Of a stretch of 64,000 nucleotides of DNA, positions 6,382-15,125 are shown in pieces. The notes below the pieces were generated by a model. It did no database searches. It was given only the letters and a program-made list of their open reading frames with translations, and was not told the origin of the DNA. The DNA is from Mesorhizobium sp. B2-4-3 (lineage in GTDB: Bacteria; Pseudomonadota; Alphaproteobacteria; Rhizobiales; Rhizobiaceae). The stretch lies in NCBI RefSeq assembly GCF_006442815.1, contig NZ_VFVL01000024.1, positions 1 through 64,000 of the forward strand. The letters are read 5' to 3'. The translations under genes and the position numbers were made by a program. The first letter of the stretch is position 1. Each line of letters opens with the position of its first letter.

Positions 6382-8184
6382 ATGGCGGAAATCGGTGGCA
6401 GCGCAAGCGAGCGCACACGCTCGGTCCGGCCGCTCCGCAGCCTCTTTCCGTACGTTACCCGCTACCGGAAGCTGGTAATAGGGGCCGTCGTCTCGCTGAT
6501 CGTGGCGGCGGTGACGACGCTTGCCTTGCCGATGGCCGTGCGGCGCATGATCGATCACGGTTTCCAGGCATCGGGCTCCACCTTCATCGCGGAGTATTTC
6601 GCGGCACTGGTTCTGATGGCGGCTTTGCTCGCGGCCGCGTCCGCCAGTCGGTACTATTTCGTCATCACGCTCGGCGAGCGGGTCGTCGCCGACATACGCC
6701 GCGACGTTTTCTCCCATGTCACGACGCTGTCGCCGGCGTTTTTCGATCGTTCGCATTCGGGCGAGATCGTGTCGCGGCTCGCCGCCGACAGCACGCAGGT
6801 GAAGTCGGCGGTCGGCGCCACCGCCTCGGTCGCGCTGCGCAATGTCATCCTCGGCCTCGGCGCCGTGGCGATGATGGTCGTCACCAGCCCGAAACTTTCC
6901 GGCCTGGTGATCGCGGCCATTCCGGTGATCGTGCTGCCGCTGGTCGCCTTCGGCCGCTCGGTGCGGCGCAAGTCCCGGCAAGCACAGGACACGCTCGCCG
7001 AGGCCACCGCCTATGCCAGCGAACAGATCGGCGCGGTGCGCACGCTGCAGGCCTTCACCAACGAAAAGCTGGTCACCGGCCGCTTCGCCGCGGCGGTCGA
7101 CGCTGCCTTCGAGGCGGCGCGCGCCTCGGTGTTCGCGCGCTCCTTCCTCACCTTCTTCGCCATTTTCATGATCTTCTCCTCGGTGGTCGCGGTGCTGTGG
7201 TTCGGCTCGCGCGACGTGCTTGCCGGCACCATGTCGGCCGGCACGCTCGGCCAGTTCCTGCTCTATTCGGTGTTTGCCGCCGGCGCGCTCGGCGCGTTGT
7301 CGGAGGTGTGGAGCGAGCTGTCGCAGGCGGCGGGCGCCGCAGAGCGGCTGACCGAGATCCTGGCCGAGACGCCGGCGATCCAGCGGCCCGCCGACCCCAT
7401 TCCGTTGCCGGCCACGGCCAAGGGCGCGATCGACTTCGACGACGTCTCCTTCTCCTATCCGGCGCGGCCGGACCGTGCCGCCGTGCATGGCCTGAGCTTC
7501 CAGGTGAAGCCCGGCGAGACGGTGGCGATCGTCGGGCCTTCGGGTGCGGGAAAAAGCACCGTCTTTTCGCTGATCCTGCGCTTCTACGATCCCGAGGGCG
7601 GGCGCATCATCATCGACGGCGTCGATGTGCGCGAGGCCGACCCCGCCGCCATCCGCGAGCGCATAGCCATCGTGCCGCAGGACGTCACCATCTTCGCGGC
7701 GAGCGCTGCCGACAACATCGGCTTTGGCCGGCCGGGCGCCAGCGAGGCCGAGATCGAGGCCGCGGCCAAGGCGGCCCTTGCCGACGAATTCATCGCCAGG
7801 CTCGACAAGGGCTATGACAGCCAGGTCGGCGAGCGCGGCGTGACGCTGTCCGGTGGCCAGCGCCAGCGCATCGCGATCGCCCGCGCCATCCTGCGCGACG
7901 CGCCGATCCTGTTGCTCGACGAGGCAACCTCGGCGCTCGACGCCGAGAGCGAGACGCTGGTGCAAAGGGCGCTGGAGCGGCTGATGCGCGGCCGCACCAC
8001 CATCGTCATCGCGCACAGGCTGGCGACGGTGCTCAAGGCCGACCGCATCCTGGTCATGGACGGCGGGCGCATCGTCGAGGAAGGCACGCATCAGAGCCTA
8101 GTCGCCAAGGGCGGGATCTACACGCGGCTCGCCAAGCTGCAGTTCGAGACCGGAGCCAGCGCTTTCAAGGGCGCGGCGGAGTAA
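6382..8184 (+). CDS. ABC exporter, fused permease and ATPase
   Basis: A 600-residue half-transporter. The N-terminal 310 residues form an ABC-type-1 domain with six membrane helices; the rest is the nucleotide-binding domain with Walker A GPSGAGKST, Q-loop VPQDVTIF, signature LSGGQRQR, Walker B ILLLDEATSALD and H-loop IAHRL. It belongs to the MsbA/BmrA/LmrA group and should work as a homodimer exporting lipids or drugs; substrate unknown. The ATG at 6382 is chosen because GGAGG ends eight bases upstream; an in-frame ATG at 6343 lacks one. It is divergent from rpmE. Confidence 0.9.
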   Translation: MAEIGGSASERTRSVRPLRSLFPYVTRYRKLVIGAVVSLIVAAVTTLALPMAVRRMIDHGFQASGSTFIAEYFAALVLMAALLAAASASRYYFVITLGERVVADIRRDVFSHVTTLSPAFFDRSHSGEIVSRLAADSTQVKSAVGATASVALRNVILGLGAVAMMVVTSPKLSGLVIAAIPVIVLPLVAFGRSVRRKSRQAQDTLAEATAYASEQIGAVRTLQAFTNEKLVTGRFAAAVDAAFEAARASVFARSFLTFFAIFMIFSSVVAVLWFGSRDVLAGTMSAGTLGQFLLYSVFAAGALGALSEVWSELSQAAGAAERLTEILAETPAIQRPADPIPLPATAKGAIDFDDVSFSYPARPDRAAVHGLSFQVKPGETVAIVGPSGAGKSTVFSLILRFYDPEGGRIIIDGVDVREADPAAIRERIAIVPQDVTIFAASAADNIGFGRPGASEAEIEAAAKAALADEFIARLDKGYDSQVGERGVTLSGGQRQRIAIARAILRDAPILLLDEATSALDAESETLVQRALERLMRGRTTIVIAHRLATVLKADRILVMDGGRIVEEGTHQSLVAKGGIYTRLAKLQFETGASAFKGAAE

Positions 8185-8353
8185 GGCCCTCGAGACAATC
8201 GAGTGAGCGGCCATCCCAGTTCATGCGCTGGATGCGCAGAAAATCGGTTGTGCTTTCGCCTCTTGTGCCGGACACACGCGGCAATTCATCCAGCATTTTC
8301 TTGAGGCGCTTGACTGCAATCGCACGCGATACCTGCTCGACTGACTTTTCCAC
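8165..8353 (-). CDS. Small hypothetical protein
   Basis: A possible 62-residue basic, cytosolic protein with a helical N-terminus (VEQVSRAIAVKRLKKMLDEL). Support: GTG start with AGAGG seven bases upstream, and a residue mix that looks protein-like. Against it: it overlaps the last 20 bases of the convergent ABC exporter gene and no family is recognised. If unreal, 8185-8431 is simply a convergent intergenic region. Confidence 0.4.
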   Translation of the reverse strand: MEKSVEQVSRAIAVKRLKKMLDELPRVSGTRGESTTDFLRIQRMNWDGRSLDCLEGLTPPRP

Positions 8354-8431
8354 GAAACAACCTCTTGCGTCGGCGCTGCGTCCTCAACCTCGGTCTCTAT
8401 GCCTGCCTCGATAGAAAGGCAATCGAGCGCG

Positions 8432-9919
8432 TTATGCCTCGCCGTAACGCCGGCGCAGATGCTCGGTGAAGTAAGCTGCGTTCAGCTTCTCGCCCGTGGC
8501 ACGCTCGAGCAGCTCGGGGGTGGACCACCGCGAGCCTTGCGACCAGATCCGGTCGCGCCGCCAGCCATTGATGGCTCTGAAATCGCCCTTTGCCAGGTCC
8601 TCGTCGGCGGACGGATGCTTCGTGGTCAGCGCCGCCCATTGCTGCGCGGCCATCATGGCGCCCAGCGTGTAGGAGGGGAAATAGCCGAAGGCGGCGCCCG
8701 GCCAATGCACGTCCTGCATCGGGCCGTCGGCCGGATTGTCGATGGTCGAGAGGCCGAGATAATCGCGCATCTTCGCGTCCCATGCTTCCGGCAGGTCGGC
8801 GACCTCCAACCGGCCGGACACGAGCTCCTGCTCGAGCTCGTAGCGTAGGATGACATGCAGCGGATAGGTGACCTCGTCGGCGTCGACGCGGATCAGGCCG
8901 CGCTCGACATGGTGGACGTGCGGCAGGATGTCGTCGAGCAACCAGGCTTCGCCGAGATGTTTTTCGACCACCGGCAGCGCCCAGCGCCAGAAGGCCGGAT
9001 TGCGGCCGATCTGCTTTTCGACGAACAGGCTCTGGCTCTCATGCACGGCCATGCCGCGAGCCTTGCCGAGCGGCCAATGCGACCAGGCTTTCGGCAGGTT
9101 CTGCTCGTAAAGCGCGTGGCCGGTCTCGTGCAGCACGCCCATCAGCGCCGACAGGAAGTCGGAGGTCTTGTAGCGGGTGGTGATGCGCACGTCGGTCGGC
9201 ACGCCGCCGCAGAAGGGATGGTGCGACGCCGATAGCGAGCCGTGGGTGAGGTCGAAGCCGACGGCCGCCATCATGGCAAGTCCGAGCTCGCGCTGGCGGT
9301 CGACGGCATAGCTGCCGGAGAGCGGCTTTCGCGGATGCCTGGCCAGCCGCGCATCCTGCACGGCAAGCGCGTGCGGCAGGAAATCGCGCAGGAAGACCTT
9401 CAGCTCGGCAAACACCGGCGTGATGTCGGCGGCGCGGTTGCCGGGATCGTACTGTTCCATCAGCGCGTCATAGGGGGCGAGGCCGAGCGCGTCGGCGCGA
9501 AGTGCTGCTTCCTCGCGCACCAGGGCCACAACGCCTTCCAGCGCCGGCAGGAAGCCGGCCCAGTCGTTCTTGGCGCGCAGGTCGCGCCAAAGCTGCTCGG
9601 AACGCATGCGCGCCACCGTCTGCCGCTCGACGAATTCGACAGGCAGGCAGGTGAGGTTGGTGTATTGGCGACGCAGTTCCCGCACCGCCGCCTGTTGCTC
9701 TTCGCCGAGCGGTTCGGCTTCGGCCGCCGAAATCCAGTCGCCGATCTCGGGCGCCGTGGCCTGGCGGTGCAGCATGCCGGCAAGCGAGGACATCGCCTCG
9801 GCGCGCTTCTCGCCGCCGCCGACCGGCATATGCGTCGCCTCGTCGGCGCCGAGGATGGCCAAAGCATGCTCCAGCGCTTCGAGCTTGTGGCCGAGTTGGT
9901 CGAGTTTCTGGAAGGACAT
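8432..9919 (-). CDS. M32 family metallocarboxypeptidase
   Basis: A 495-residue zinc carboxypeptidase of the Taq/Pfu type (family M32), matching the usual length. The HEXXH motif is HETGH at residues 264-268, followed by the downstream ESQSLFVEKQIGR segment that carries the third ligand glutamate. The IRVDADEVTYPLHVILRYELE block is also diagnostic. It removes C-terminal residues from peptides in the cytosol. The start at 9919 gives the family N-terminus MSFQKLDQLGHKLEALEHAL; a longer in-frame ATG at 9979 adds an unconserved tail. It stands alone. Confidence 0.93.
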   Translation of the reverse strand: MSFQKLDQLGHKLEALEHALAILGADEATHMPVGGGEKRAEAMSSLAGMLHRQATAPEIGDWISAAEAEPLGEEQQAAVRELRRQYTNLTCLPVEFVERQTVARMRSEQLWRDLRAKNDWAGFLPALEGVVALVREEAALRADALGLAPYDALMEQYDPGNRAADITPVFAELKVFLRDFLPHALAVQDARLARHPRKPLSGSYAVDRQRELGLAMMAAVGFDLTHGSLSASHHPFCGGVPTDVRITTRYKTSDFLSALMGVLHETGHALYEQNLPKAWSHWPLGKARGMAVHESQSLFVEKQIGRNPAFWRWALPVVEKHLGEAWLLDDILPHVHHVERGLIRVDADEVTYPLHVILRYELEQELVSGRLEVADLPEAWDAKMRDYLGLSTIDNPADGPMQDVHWPGAAFGYFPSYTLGAMMAAQQWAALTTKHPSADEDLAKGDFRAINGWRRDRIWSQGSRWSTPELLERATGEKLNAAYFTEHLRRRYGEA

Positions 9920-10065
9920 GGCGGGTTCCGGCTGCAAATGGGCTGGCGCGAAAAGATACCAAGGCGCGAAGCTTGGCAACCCTGGTCGGCGAGGCCGGGG
10001 TCAACCTATCTTGCGCGGCGGCCTCGACGTGTGGTCAATGCTTGTCCGAACGAGCGGAGGGGACA

Positions 10066-10419
10066 ATGATCGGCAATATCCTGGTCGGGCTGGTGGCGCT
10101 GATCCACTGCTATATCGTCTACCTTGAGATGGTGTTGTGGGACACGCCGCGCGGCTGCAAGGCGTTCAGGCTGACGCCGGAATTCGCCAGCGCCTCGAAG
10201 GTGCTTGCGGCCAATCAGGGGCTCTATAACGGCTTTCTCGCCGCGGGCCTGATCTGGGGCCTCTATCTCGGCGCCGGCGGGTTCCAGATCAAGATGTTCT
10301 TCCTGCTCTGCGTCACTATCGCCGGCCTCTATGGCGCGGCGACCATCGGCCGCAAGATACTCTTCATCCAGACGGTGCCGGCGGTGCTCGCCATCGCCGC
10401 GCTTTGGCTCGGCCTGTAA
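10066..10419 (+). CDS. DUF1304 family membrane protein
   Basis: A 117-residue protein with four predicted membrane segments. The family signature HCYIVYLEMVLWDTPRGCKAF and ANQGLYNGFLAAGLIWG are present. GGAGGGG lies just before the ATG at 10066, which also gives the usual family length. Function is unknown. It is convergent with the MotB-like gene. Confidence 0.85.
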   Translation: MIGNILVGLVALIHCYIVYLEMVLWDTPRGCKAFRLTPEFASASKVLAANQGLYNGFLAAGLIWGLYLGAGGFQIKMFFLLCVTIAGLYGAATIGRKILFIQTVPAVLAIAALWLGL

Positions 10420-10460
10420 TCGAAACGGCCGCTATCGAAAAAGGACGCCCTCGGTACCAG

Positions 10461-10491
10461 GTCCCGTTCCCACTTTCGGGAGACATGCTTC
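10461..10491. repeat. Degenerate copy of a palindromic repeat
   Basis: The string CGTTCCCACTTTCGGGA and the following ACATGCT resemble the right half of the palindrome at 17096-17145. A short hairpin TCCCG/CGGGA (10462-10466, 10477-10481) remains. It lies between convergent genes and may act as a weak terminator. Confidence 0.4.
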
Positions 10492-10494
10492 AAA

Positions 10495-11523
10495 TCACCG
10501 TTCGGTGAGCTTCAGCTCAATGCGGCGGTTCTTGCTGCGCGCCTCGTCGGTGTCGGCGGGATCAAGCGGCTGGAACTCCCCGAAGCCGGCGGCCACCAGC
10601 CGGTTGGCCGGCACGCCGTTCTCGATCAGGAACTTCACCACCGAGGTGGCGCGGGCGGTCGACAGCTCCCAATTGTCGCGATAGCGGCCGGTGCCGGACA
10701 GCGGCTTGTTGTCGGTATGGCCGTCGACGCGCAGCACCCAGCTGATCTCGGGCGGGATTTCCTTCTGCAATTCGATGATGGCGTCGGCGAGCTTCTTCAT
10801 CTCGACCTTGCCGGCGTCGTTGATCACGTCGGAGCCGGTCGGAAACAGCACCTCCGACTGGAAGACGAAGCGGTCGCCGACGATGCGGATGTTCTCGCGG
10901 TCGGCGAGGATCTCGCGCAGCCGGCCGAAGAAGTCGGAACGGTAGCGGTTGAGCTCCTGGACGCGCTGCGCCAGCGCCACGTTCAGGCGGCGGCCGAGAT
11001 CGGCGATCTTGGTGTTGGAGTCGCGGTCGCGCTGCTCGGAGACGTTGAGCGCATCTTCCAGCGCGCCGATCTGCTTGCGCAGGGCCGCGATCTGCTGGTT
11101 GAGGATCTCGACCTGGCTCAGCGCCTGCTGGCTGATCTGGCGCTGGTTGCTGAGCTCGCCGGACAATGCTGTGGCGCGCTGGTTGGCGGCATCGCCGGCG
11201 CCGGCGCCTTGTTCCAGCAATTGCTGGAGCCGGCTCTTTTCCGCTTCCGCCGCCGACAGCGAGGCCTGCAGATTGGCGAGCGAGTCTTCCTTGTCCTGCG
11301 AATTCGAGCGCTCGAGCGCGAGCAACTGGGTCAGCTCGTTGATCTGCGAGTTGAGCCGGTTGAGAACCGTGTCCTTACCGGAGATCTCGCGGCTGAGCAG
11401 GAACTGCGCCAGCACGAAGACGGTAAGCAGGAACATGATCGCCAGCAACAGCGTCGACAAAGCGTCGACGAAACCCGGCCAGTAGTCGATGCGGCGGTCG
11501 GCGCGCCGTCTTGCCAGCGCCAC
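10495..11523 (-). CDS. MotB/OmpA-like peptidoglycan-binding protein
   Basis: A 342-residue protein with one N-terminal membrane helix (residues about 15-45) preceded by DYWPGFVDALSTLLLAIMF, the MotB-like segment with an aspartate at its start. A coiled coil of roughly 120 residues follows (NRLNSQINELTQLLALERS onward), then a C-terminal OmpA domain with VDGHTD, NWELSTARATSVVKFL and the NRRIELKL peptidoglycan-binding ending. It should pair with the MotA/TolQ-like protein encoded one base upstream to make an ion-driven unit anchored in the cell wall. GTG start with AAGGGG upstream. No flagellar or Tol gene adjoins it, so its task is unknown. Confidence 0.82.
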   Translation of the reverse strand: MALARRRADRRIDYWPGFVDALSTLLLAIMFLLTVFVLAQFLLSREISGKDTVLNRLNSQINELTQLLALERSNSQDKEDSLANLQASLSAAEAEKSRLQQLLEQGAGAGDAANQRATALSGELSNQRQISQQALSQVEILNQQIAALRKQIGALEDALNVSEQRDRDSNTKIADLGRRLNVALAQRVQELNRYRSDFFGRLREILADRENIRIVGDRFVFQSEVLFPTGSDVINDAGKVEMKKLADAIIELQKEIPPEISWVLRVDGHTDNKPLSGTGRYRDNWELSTARATSVVKFLIENGVPANRLVAAGFGEFQPLDPADTDEARSKNRRIELKLTER

Positions 11524-11524
11524 G

Positions 11525-12547
11525 TCAGTGGACCCCTTGCTTCTTCAGCGCGTCGGCGATTTTTTCCAGTGTGTTGCGCATGGCCTTCTGCTCGTCGGAC
11601 TGGGCTTCGACCCAGTCGCGCATGATCTGCTGCTCGGAGCGCATGTTCTTCACCAGCCCCGAGATGCCGTCGGCAAGATTGGCCATGGCGGTGGCGACCC
11701 GCGGATTGGAGCCGCCGCCATTCTCCTGCAGGCTGCGCAGCCGCTCCGACAGCAGGCGGATGTCCTCGGAGGATTCGGCTGTTTTCGACGTGTCGGACAC
11801 GACGATGTCCGATGACATATCGGTGACCGAGGACAGCCAGTTTTCGAGCTCGGTGTAGAAGCGGGTCTGGGCGCGGCCGGCCTGCAGGTCGAGGAAGCCG
11901 AGCACAAGCGAGCCGGAAAGGCCGAACAGCGAGGACGAGAACGCGGTGCCCATGCCGGCGAGCGGCGCCGACAGGCCTTGCTTCAGCGCGTCGAGAACGG
12001 CGGCGGCGTCGCCGGTTCCCGGGTCCAGCGCCTCGATCGTCTCCCGGATCGAGGCGATGGTGTTGAGCAGGCCCCAGAAGGTGCCGAGCAGGCCGAGAAA
12101 CACAAGCAGGCCGACCAGATAGCGCGAGGTGTCGCGGCTTTCGTCGAGGCGGGTGGCGATGGAATCGAGCATCGTGCGCATCGAAGAGGTCGAGAAGGCC
12201 ATCGAGGACGAACGGCCGATCATCGCCTTCATCGGCGCCAAAAGCACCGGCTCGGTAGTCTCGGAGCCGGCACGGAAGGAATTGACCCAGCGCACCTCGC
12301 GAAACAGCCGCCCGACCTGGGCAAAAGCGAGCAGGATGCCCACCACAAGCACGCCGACGATCAATCCGTTGAGGCCCGGATTGCTGGAGAAGGCGGTCGA
12401 GATCTGGCGGGTGAGGATGGCGGCGATGAAAGCGACGATGATCAGGAAGATCACCATGGTGAGCAGGAAGACCTGCGGGCTCGACAGCTTGTGCGGATCA
12501 TAGACCAGGACGTCCGATCGCCTGCCGAAGGATCTAAGAAAAGCCAT
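11525..12547 (-). CDS. MotA/TolQ/ExbB-like proton channel protein
   Basis: A 340-residue inner-membrane protein with four hydrophobic segments: residues about 25-50, 60-80, 145-165 (YLVGLLVFLGLLGTFWGLLN) and 195-220 (APLAGMGTAFSSSLFGLSGS). The last two match the MotA/TolQ/ExbB channel domain. The C-terminal 100 residues are helical and cytoplasmic. It precedes the MotB-like gene by one base and the two are surely co-translated. The family couples ion flow to motion or force across the envelope. This pair is unlinked to flagellar genes and distinct from TolQ at 29428. Confidence 0.83.
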   Translation of the reverse strand: MAFLRSFGRRSDVLVYDPHKLSSPQVFLLTMVIFLIIVAFIAAILTRQISTAFSSNPGLNGLIVGVLVVGILLAFAQVGRLFREVRWVNSFRAGSETTEPVLLAPMKAMIGRSSSMAFSTSSMRTMLDSIATRLDESRDTSRYLVGLLVFLGLLGTFWGLLNTIASIRETIEALDPGTGDAAAVLDALKQGLSAPLAGMGTAFSSSLFGLSGSLVLGFLDLQAGRAQTRFYTELENWLSSVTDMSSDIVVSDTSKTAESSEDIRLLSERLRSLQENGGGSNPRVATAMANLADGISGLVKNMRSEQQIMRDWVEAQSDEQKAMRNTLEKIADALKKQGVH

Positions 12548-12660
12548 CCGTGCCCCGTTTCCGATGCCACCGCCGCAGAATTGCCGCGACTCTAAACGGA
12601 ATTGTGACCAAATTGAATGGCGCTTGGCAATATGGCCGATAGGCCTGCGCCCAGAGGCTT

Positions 12661-12699
12661 AGAGCGGTCCCCGTTTCACGGAAAACGGGGAACCGCTTT
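12661..12699. repeat. Intergenic palindrome
   Basis: Nested inverted repeats AGCGGT (12663-12668) / ACCGCT (12692-12697) and CCCCGTTT (12669-12676) / AAACGGGG (12683-12690) form a near-perfect hairpin. From memory, palindromes of this type are scattered through Mesorhizobium intergenic regions. It lies in the 238-base gap upstream of the motA-like gene and downstream of the hemolysin III gene. Confidence 0.75.
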
Positions 12700-12785
12700 A
12701 GCTCTGTTGTTTTGCGCAATTCCGGTCGGAAGGCCACGGCGAAGGCGCCGGGCCTAACCGCTACGCACTTTTCCTGGAATTGCTC

Positions 12786-13478
12786 TTAGAACCGGTTGAC
12801 GACCAGACAGTCGACCATGGCGGCCAGATGCAGGCCGGCGCCGGTGACGACGAAGCCGTGCCAGACGGCATTGTGGAAGCGCAGGCCCTTCCAGGCGAAG
12901 AAGATAACGCCCAAGGAATAGACGATGCCGCCGGCGATGAGGAGCGCGACCGAGGTCGTCGGCAGCGTCTCGACCAGCGGTCCGGCAAGCACCACGCCGC
13001 TCCAGCCGATGGCGAGGTAGAAGACGATGGCGAGCCGGTCGTAGCGGCCGGGCAGGAACATCTTGATGGCGATGCCGGCCGCTGCCGCGCTCCACACGAC
13101 GACGATCATGGGCAGCGCCAGCGGCGAGTTGTCGAGCTGGGCGAGGAAGGGCGTGTAGGTGGCGGCGATCAGCAGATAGATCGCGGCATGATCGAAACGG
13201 CGCAGGATCCATTTCGCCGGCCACGAGACCGGCCACAGATTATAGGCCAGCGAAACCGAAAGCACGGTGAGCAACGAGACGACATAGAACACCGCGGCGA
13301 CATACTCGCCCGGACCGGAATGGAAGGCGGCCAAAGCCAGGAAGGCGGAGCCGGCAGCGATCGCCAGCACGATGCCCACCGCATGGACGACACCGTCGGC
13401 GATCATTTCGGCGCGCGAATAGTGCCAGCGCCCCACAAAGGGGATCTCGATCTGGGTATCTGGCCGCGCGTCGCTCAT
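12786..13478 (-). CDS. Hemolysin III / PAQR family membrane protein
   Basis: A 230-residue seven-helix membrane protein. Diagnostic motifs are MIADGVVHAVGIVLAI, RRFDHAAIYLLIAATYTPF and the C-terminal HNAVWHGFVVTGAGLHLAA with its histidines, thought to bind zinc. Bacterial members are named for hemolysin III of Bacillus cereus, but most are not shown to be toxins; PAQR relatives act as lipid hydrolases or receptors. The ATG at 13478 has AGGA seven bases upstream; a TTG at 13493 is less likely. It appears monocistronic. Confidence 0.9.
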   Translation of the reverse strand: MSDARPDTQIEIPFVGRWHYSRAEMIADGVVHAVGIVLAIAAGSAFLALAAFHSGPGEYVAAVFYVVSLLTVLSVSLAYNLWPVSWPAKWILRRFDHAAIYLLIAATYTPFLAQLDNSPLALPMIVVVWSAAAAGIAIKMFLPGRYDRLAIVFYLAIGWSGVVLAGPLVETLPTTSVALLIAGGIVYSLGVIFFAWKGLRFHNAVWHGFVVTGAGLHLAAMVDCLVVNRF

Positions 13479-13593
13479 CAAATGATCCTGCAACCCTAAT
13501 CTGGGCGCTCGCGGACCAGTATTTCAAGCTTCGGTTGCGGTTTTGCGACTAAGGGCGCGCGTCCTTTCGACGCGCAAAGGGCGCCATAGTCAG

Positions 13594-14394
13594 TCAGCGA
13601 GCAGCCAATGGCGTCTTCACGGTCTTGAGCAAAGCGCGCTGGATAAGCTCGTTGCCGGCGACGACCTCGCCATTGTCGAGCATCTCCTGTCCGCCGCTCA
13701 TGTCGGAGACGAAGCCGCCGGCTTCGCGCACCAGAAGGATGCCGGCGGCGATGTCCCAGGACGACAGGCCGGTTTCCCAGAAGCCGTCCATGCGGCCGGC
13801 CGCGACATAGGCGAGATCGAGCGCGGCGGAGCCAAGGCGGCGTACGCCGGAGACTTCGGCCATGACGTTGCGCAGCTCGATCAGGAAATTGCCGTGCTGG
13901 CCGCGGCCGAGATGCGGCATGCCGCAGCCGACTACCGCGTCGGTCAGCTTGGAGCGCCCGGCAACGCGCAGCCGACGGTCGTTCATGAAGGCGCCGCCGC
14001 CGCGCTCGGCCGTGTAGAGCTCGTCCATCGCCGGATTGTAGACGACGCCGGCGACGATCTGGCCCTGGCGCTCGAGCGCGATCGACACCGAGAAGACCGG
14101 AATGCCGTGCAGGAAGTTGGTGGTGCCGTCGAGCGGGTCGACGATCCAGCGGTGCTGGGCGTCCTCGCCTTCGACCGCGCCGCGTTCCTCCATCAGGAAC
14201 GCATAGCCCGGCCGCGCCTTGGAAAGCTCGGCGAAGACGATCTCTTCGGCCTTGCGGTCGGCCTGGCTGACATAGTCGCCCGGGCCTTTCATCGAGACCT
14301 GCAGGTTCTGCACCTCGCCGAAGTCGCGCGACAGCGAGCGGCCGGCCTTCATCGCAGCCTGGACCATGACGTTGAGGAGAGCGGAACGCGCCAT
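13594..14394 (-). CDS. suhB: Inositol monophosphatase family protein
   Basis: A 266-residue metal-dependent phosphatase. Metal-site motifs are MEERGAVEGE, WIVDPLDGTTNFLHGIP and, near the C-terminus, SSWDIAAGILLVREAGG. It would hydrolyse inositol phosphates or related sugar phosphates; the E. coli homologue SuhB also acts in rRNA transcription. The name suhB is by homology only. It starts 23 bases after the efp stop and is probably co-transcribed with efp. Confidence 0.92.
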   Translation of the reverse strand: MARSALLNVMVQAAMKAGRSLSRDFGEVQNLQVSMKGPGDYVSQADRKAEEIVFAELSKARPGYAFLMEERGAVEGEDAQHRWIVDPLDGTTNFLHGIPVFSVSIALERQGQIVAGVVYNPAMDELYTAERGGGAFMNDRRLRVAGRSKLTDAVVGCGMPHLGRGQHGNFLIELRNVMAEVSGVRRLGSAALDLAYVAAGRMDGFWETGLSSWDIAAGILLVREAGGFVSDMSGGQEMLDNGEVVAGNELIQRALLKTVKTPLAAR

Positions 14395-14417
14395 TTTTTC
14401 TTCCTGCTTTTTTGCCG

Positions 14418-14984
14418 TCAGTCCGCGCGGCGCATGTAGGTGATTTCGTTGGTGTCGACGATGATGCGCTCGCCGGCCGAGATGAAGGGCGGCACCAGCA
14501 CACGGATGCCGTTCTCCAGCACCGCCGGCTTGTAGGAGGAAGCGGCTGTCTGGCCCCTAACCACCGGGTCGGCCTCGGTGATGGTCAGCGTTACCTGGTC
14601 GGGCAGCGAAATGCCGATCGGCCGCTCCTCGTAAAGCTGCACCGTGACCATCATGCCGTCCTGCAGGAAGGCGGCGCGCTCGCCGACGAAGTCCTTGGCC
14701 AGCTCGAGCTGCTCGTAGCTTTCGGTGTCCATGAACACCAGGGCGTCGCCCTGCTCGTAGAGGAACGAAAAATCCTTCAGATCGAGCCGGATCTGCTCGA
14801 CGGTCTCGGCCGAGCGGAAGCGCTCGTTGAGCTTGGTGCCGTTGATCAGGTTCTTCAACTCGACCTGATTGTAGGCGCCGCCCTTGCCAGGCTTGACGGT
14901 GTTGGTCTTGACCGCCACCCACAGCCCGCCATCGTGCTCGATGACATAGCCGGGACGGATTTCGTTGCCACTGATCTTGGCCAT
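14418..14984 (-). CDS. efp: Translation elongation factor P
   Basis: A 188-residue factor that helps the ribosome at consecutive prolines. It has the three-domain EF-P layout, with NEIRPGYVIEHDGGLWVAVK, the modification loop VKPGKGGAY and the C-terminal FISAGERIIVDTNEITYMRR. Lys34 occupies the position that is beta-lysylated in E. coli. The start at 14984 gives the family length; upstream in-frame codons to 15056 are not EF-P-like. It is the first gene of a likely pair with the phosphatase downstream. Confidence 0.95.
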   Translation of the reverse strand: MAKISGNEIRPGYVIEHDGGLWVAVKTNTVKPGKGGAYNQVELKNLINGTKLNERFRSAETVEQIRLDLKDFSFLYEQGDALVFMDTESYEQLELAKDFVGERAAFLQDGMMVTVQLYEERPIGISLPDQVTLTITEADPVVRGQTAASSYKPAVLENGIRVLVPPFISAGERIIVDTNEITYMRRAD

Positions 14985-15125
14985 GATGAACTGATCCGGA
15001 ATGAGATTTTTCTGGCGCGGGTCGCGCTTTGGCGCCTCCAAGACCACAAATTGCACGCAGTAGCAAGGGAGGAGGCAAGGAGGGGACCCAAGCGAGCCCG
15101 GACATGGCGTCCGTGGCGCGATGCG

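Noticed and set aside
10495..12547. Zorya-type defence pair (ZorAB)
   Set aside because: The MotA-like protein lacks the long C-terminal extension of ZorA and there is no ZorC, ZorD or ZorE gene nearby.
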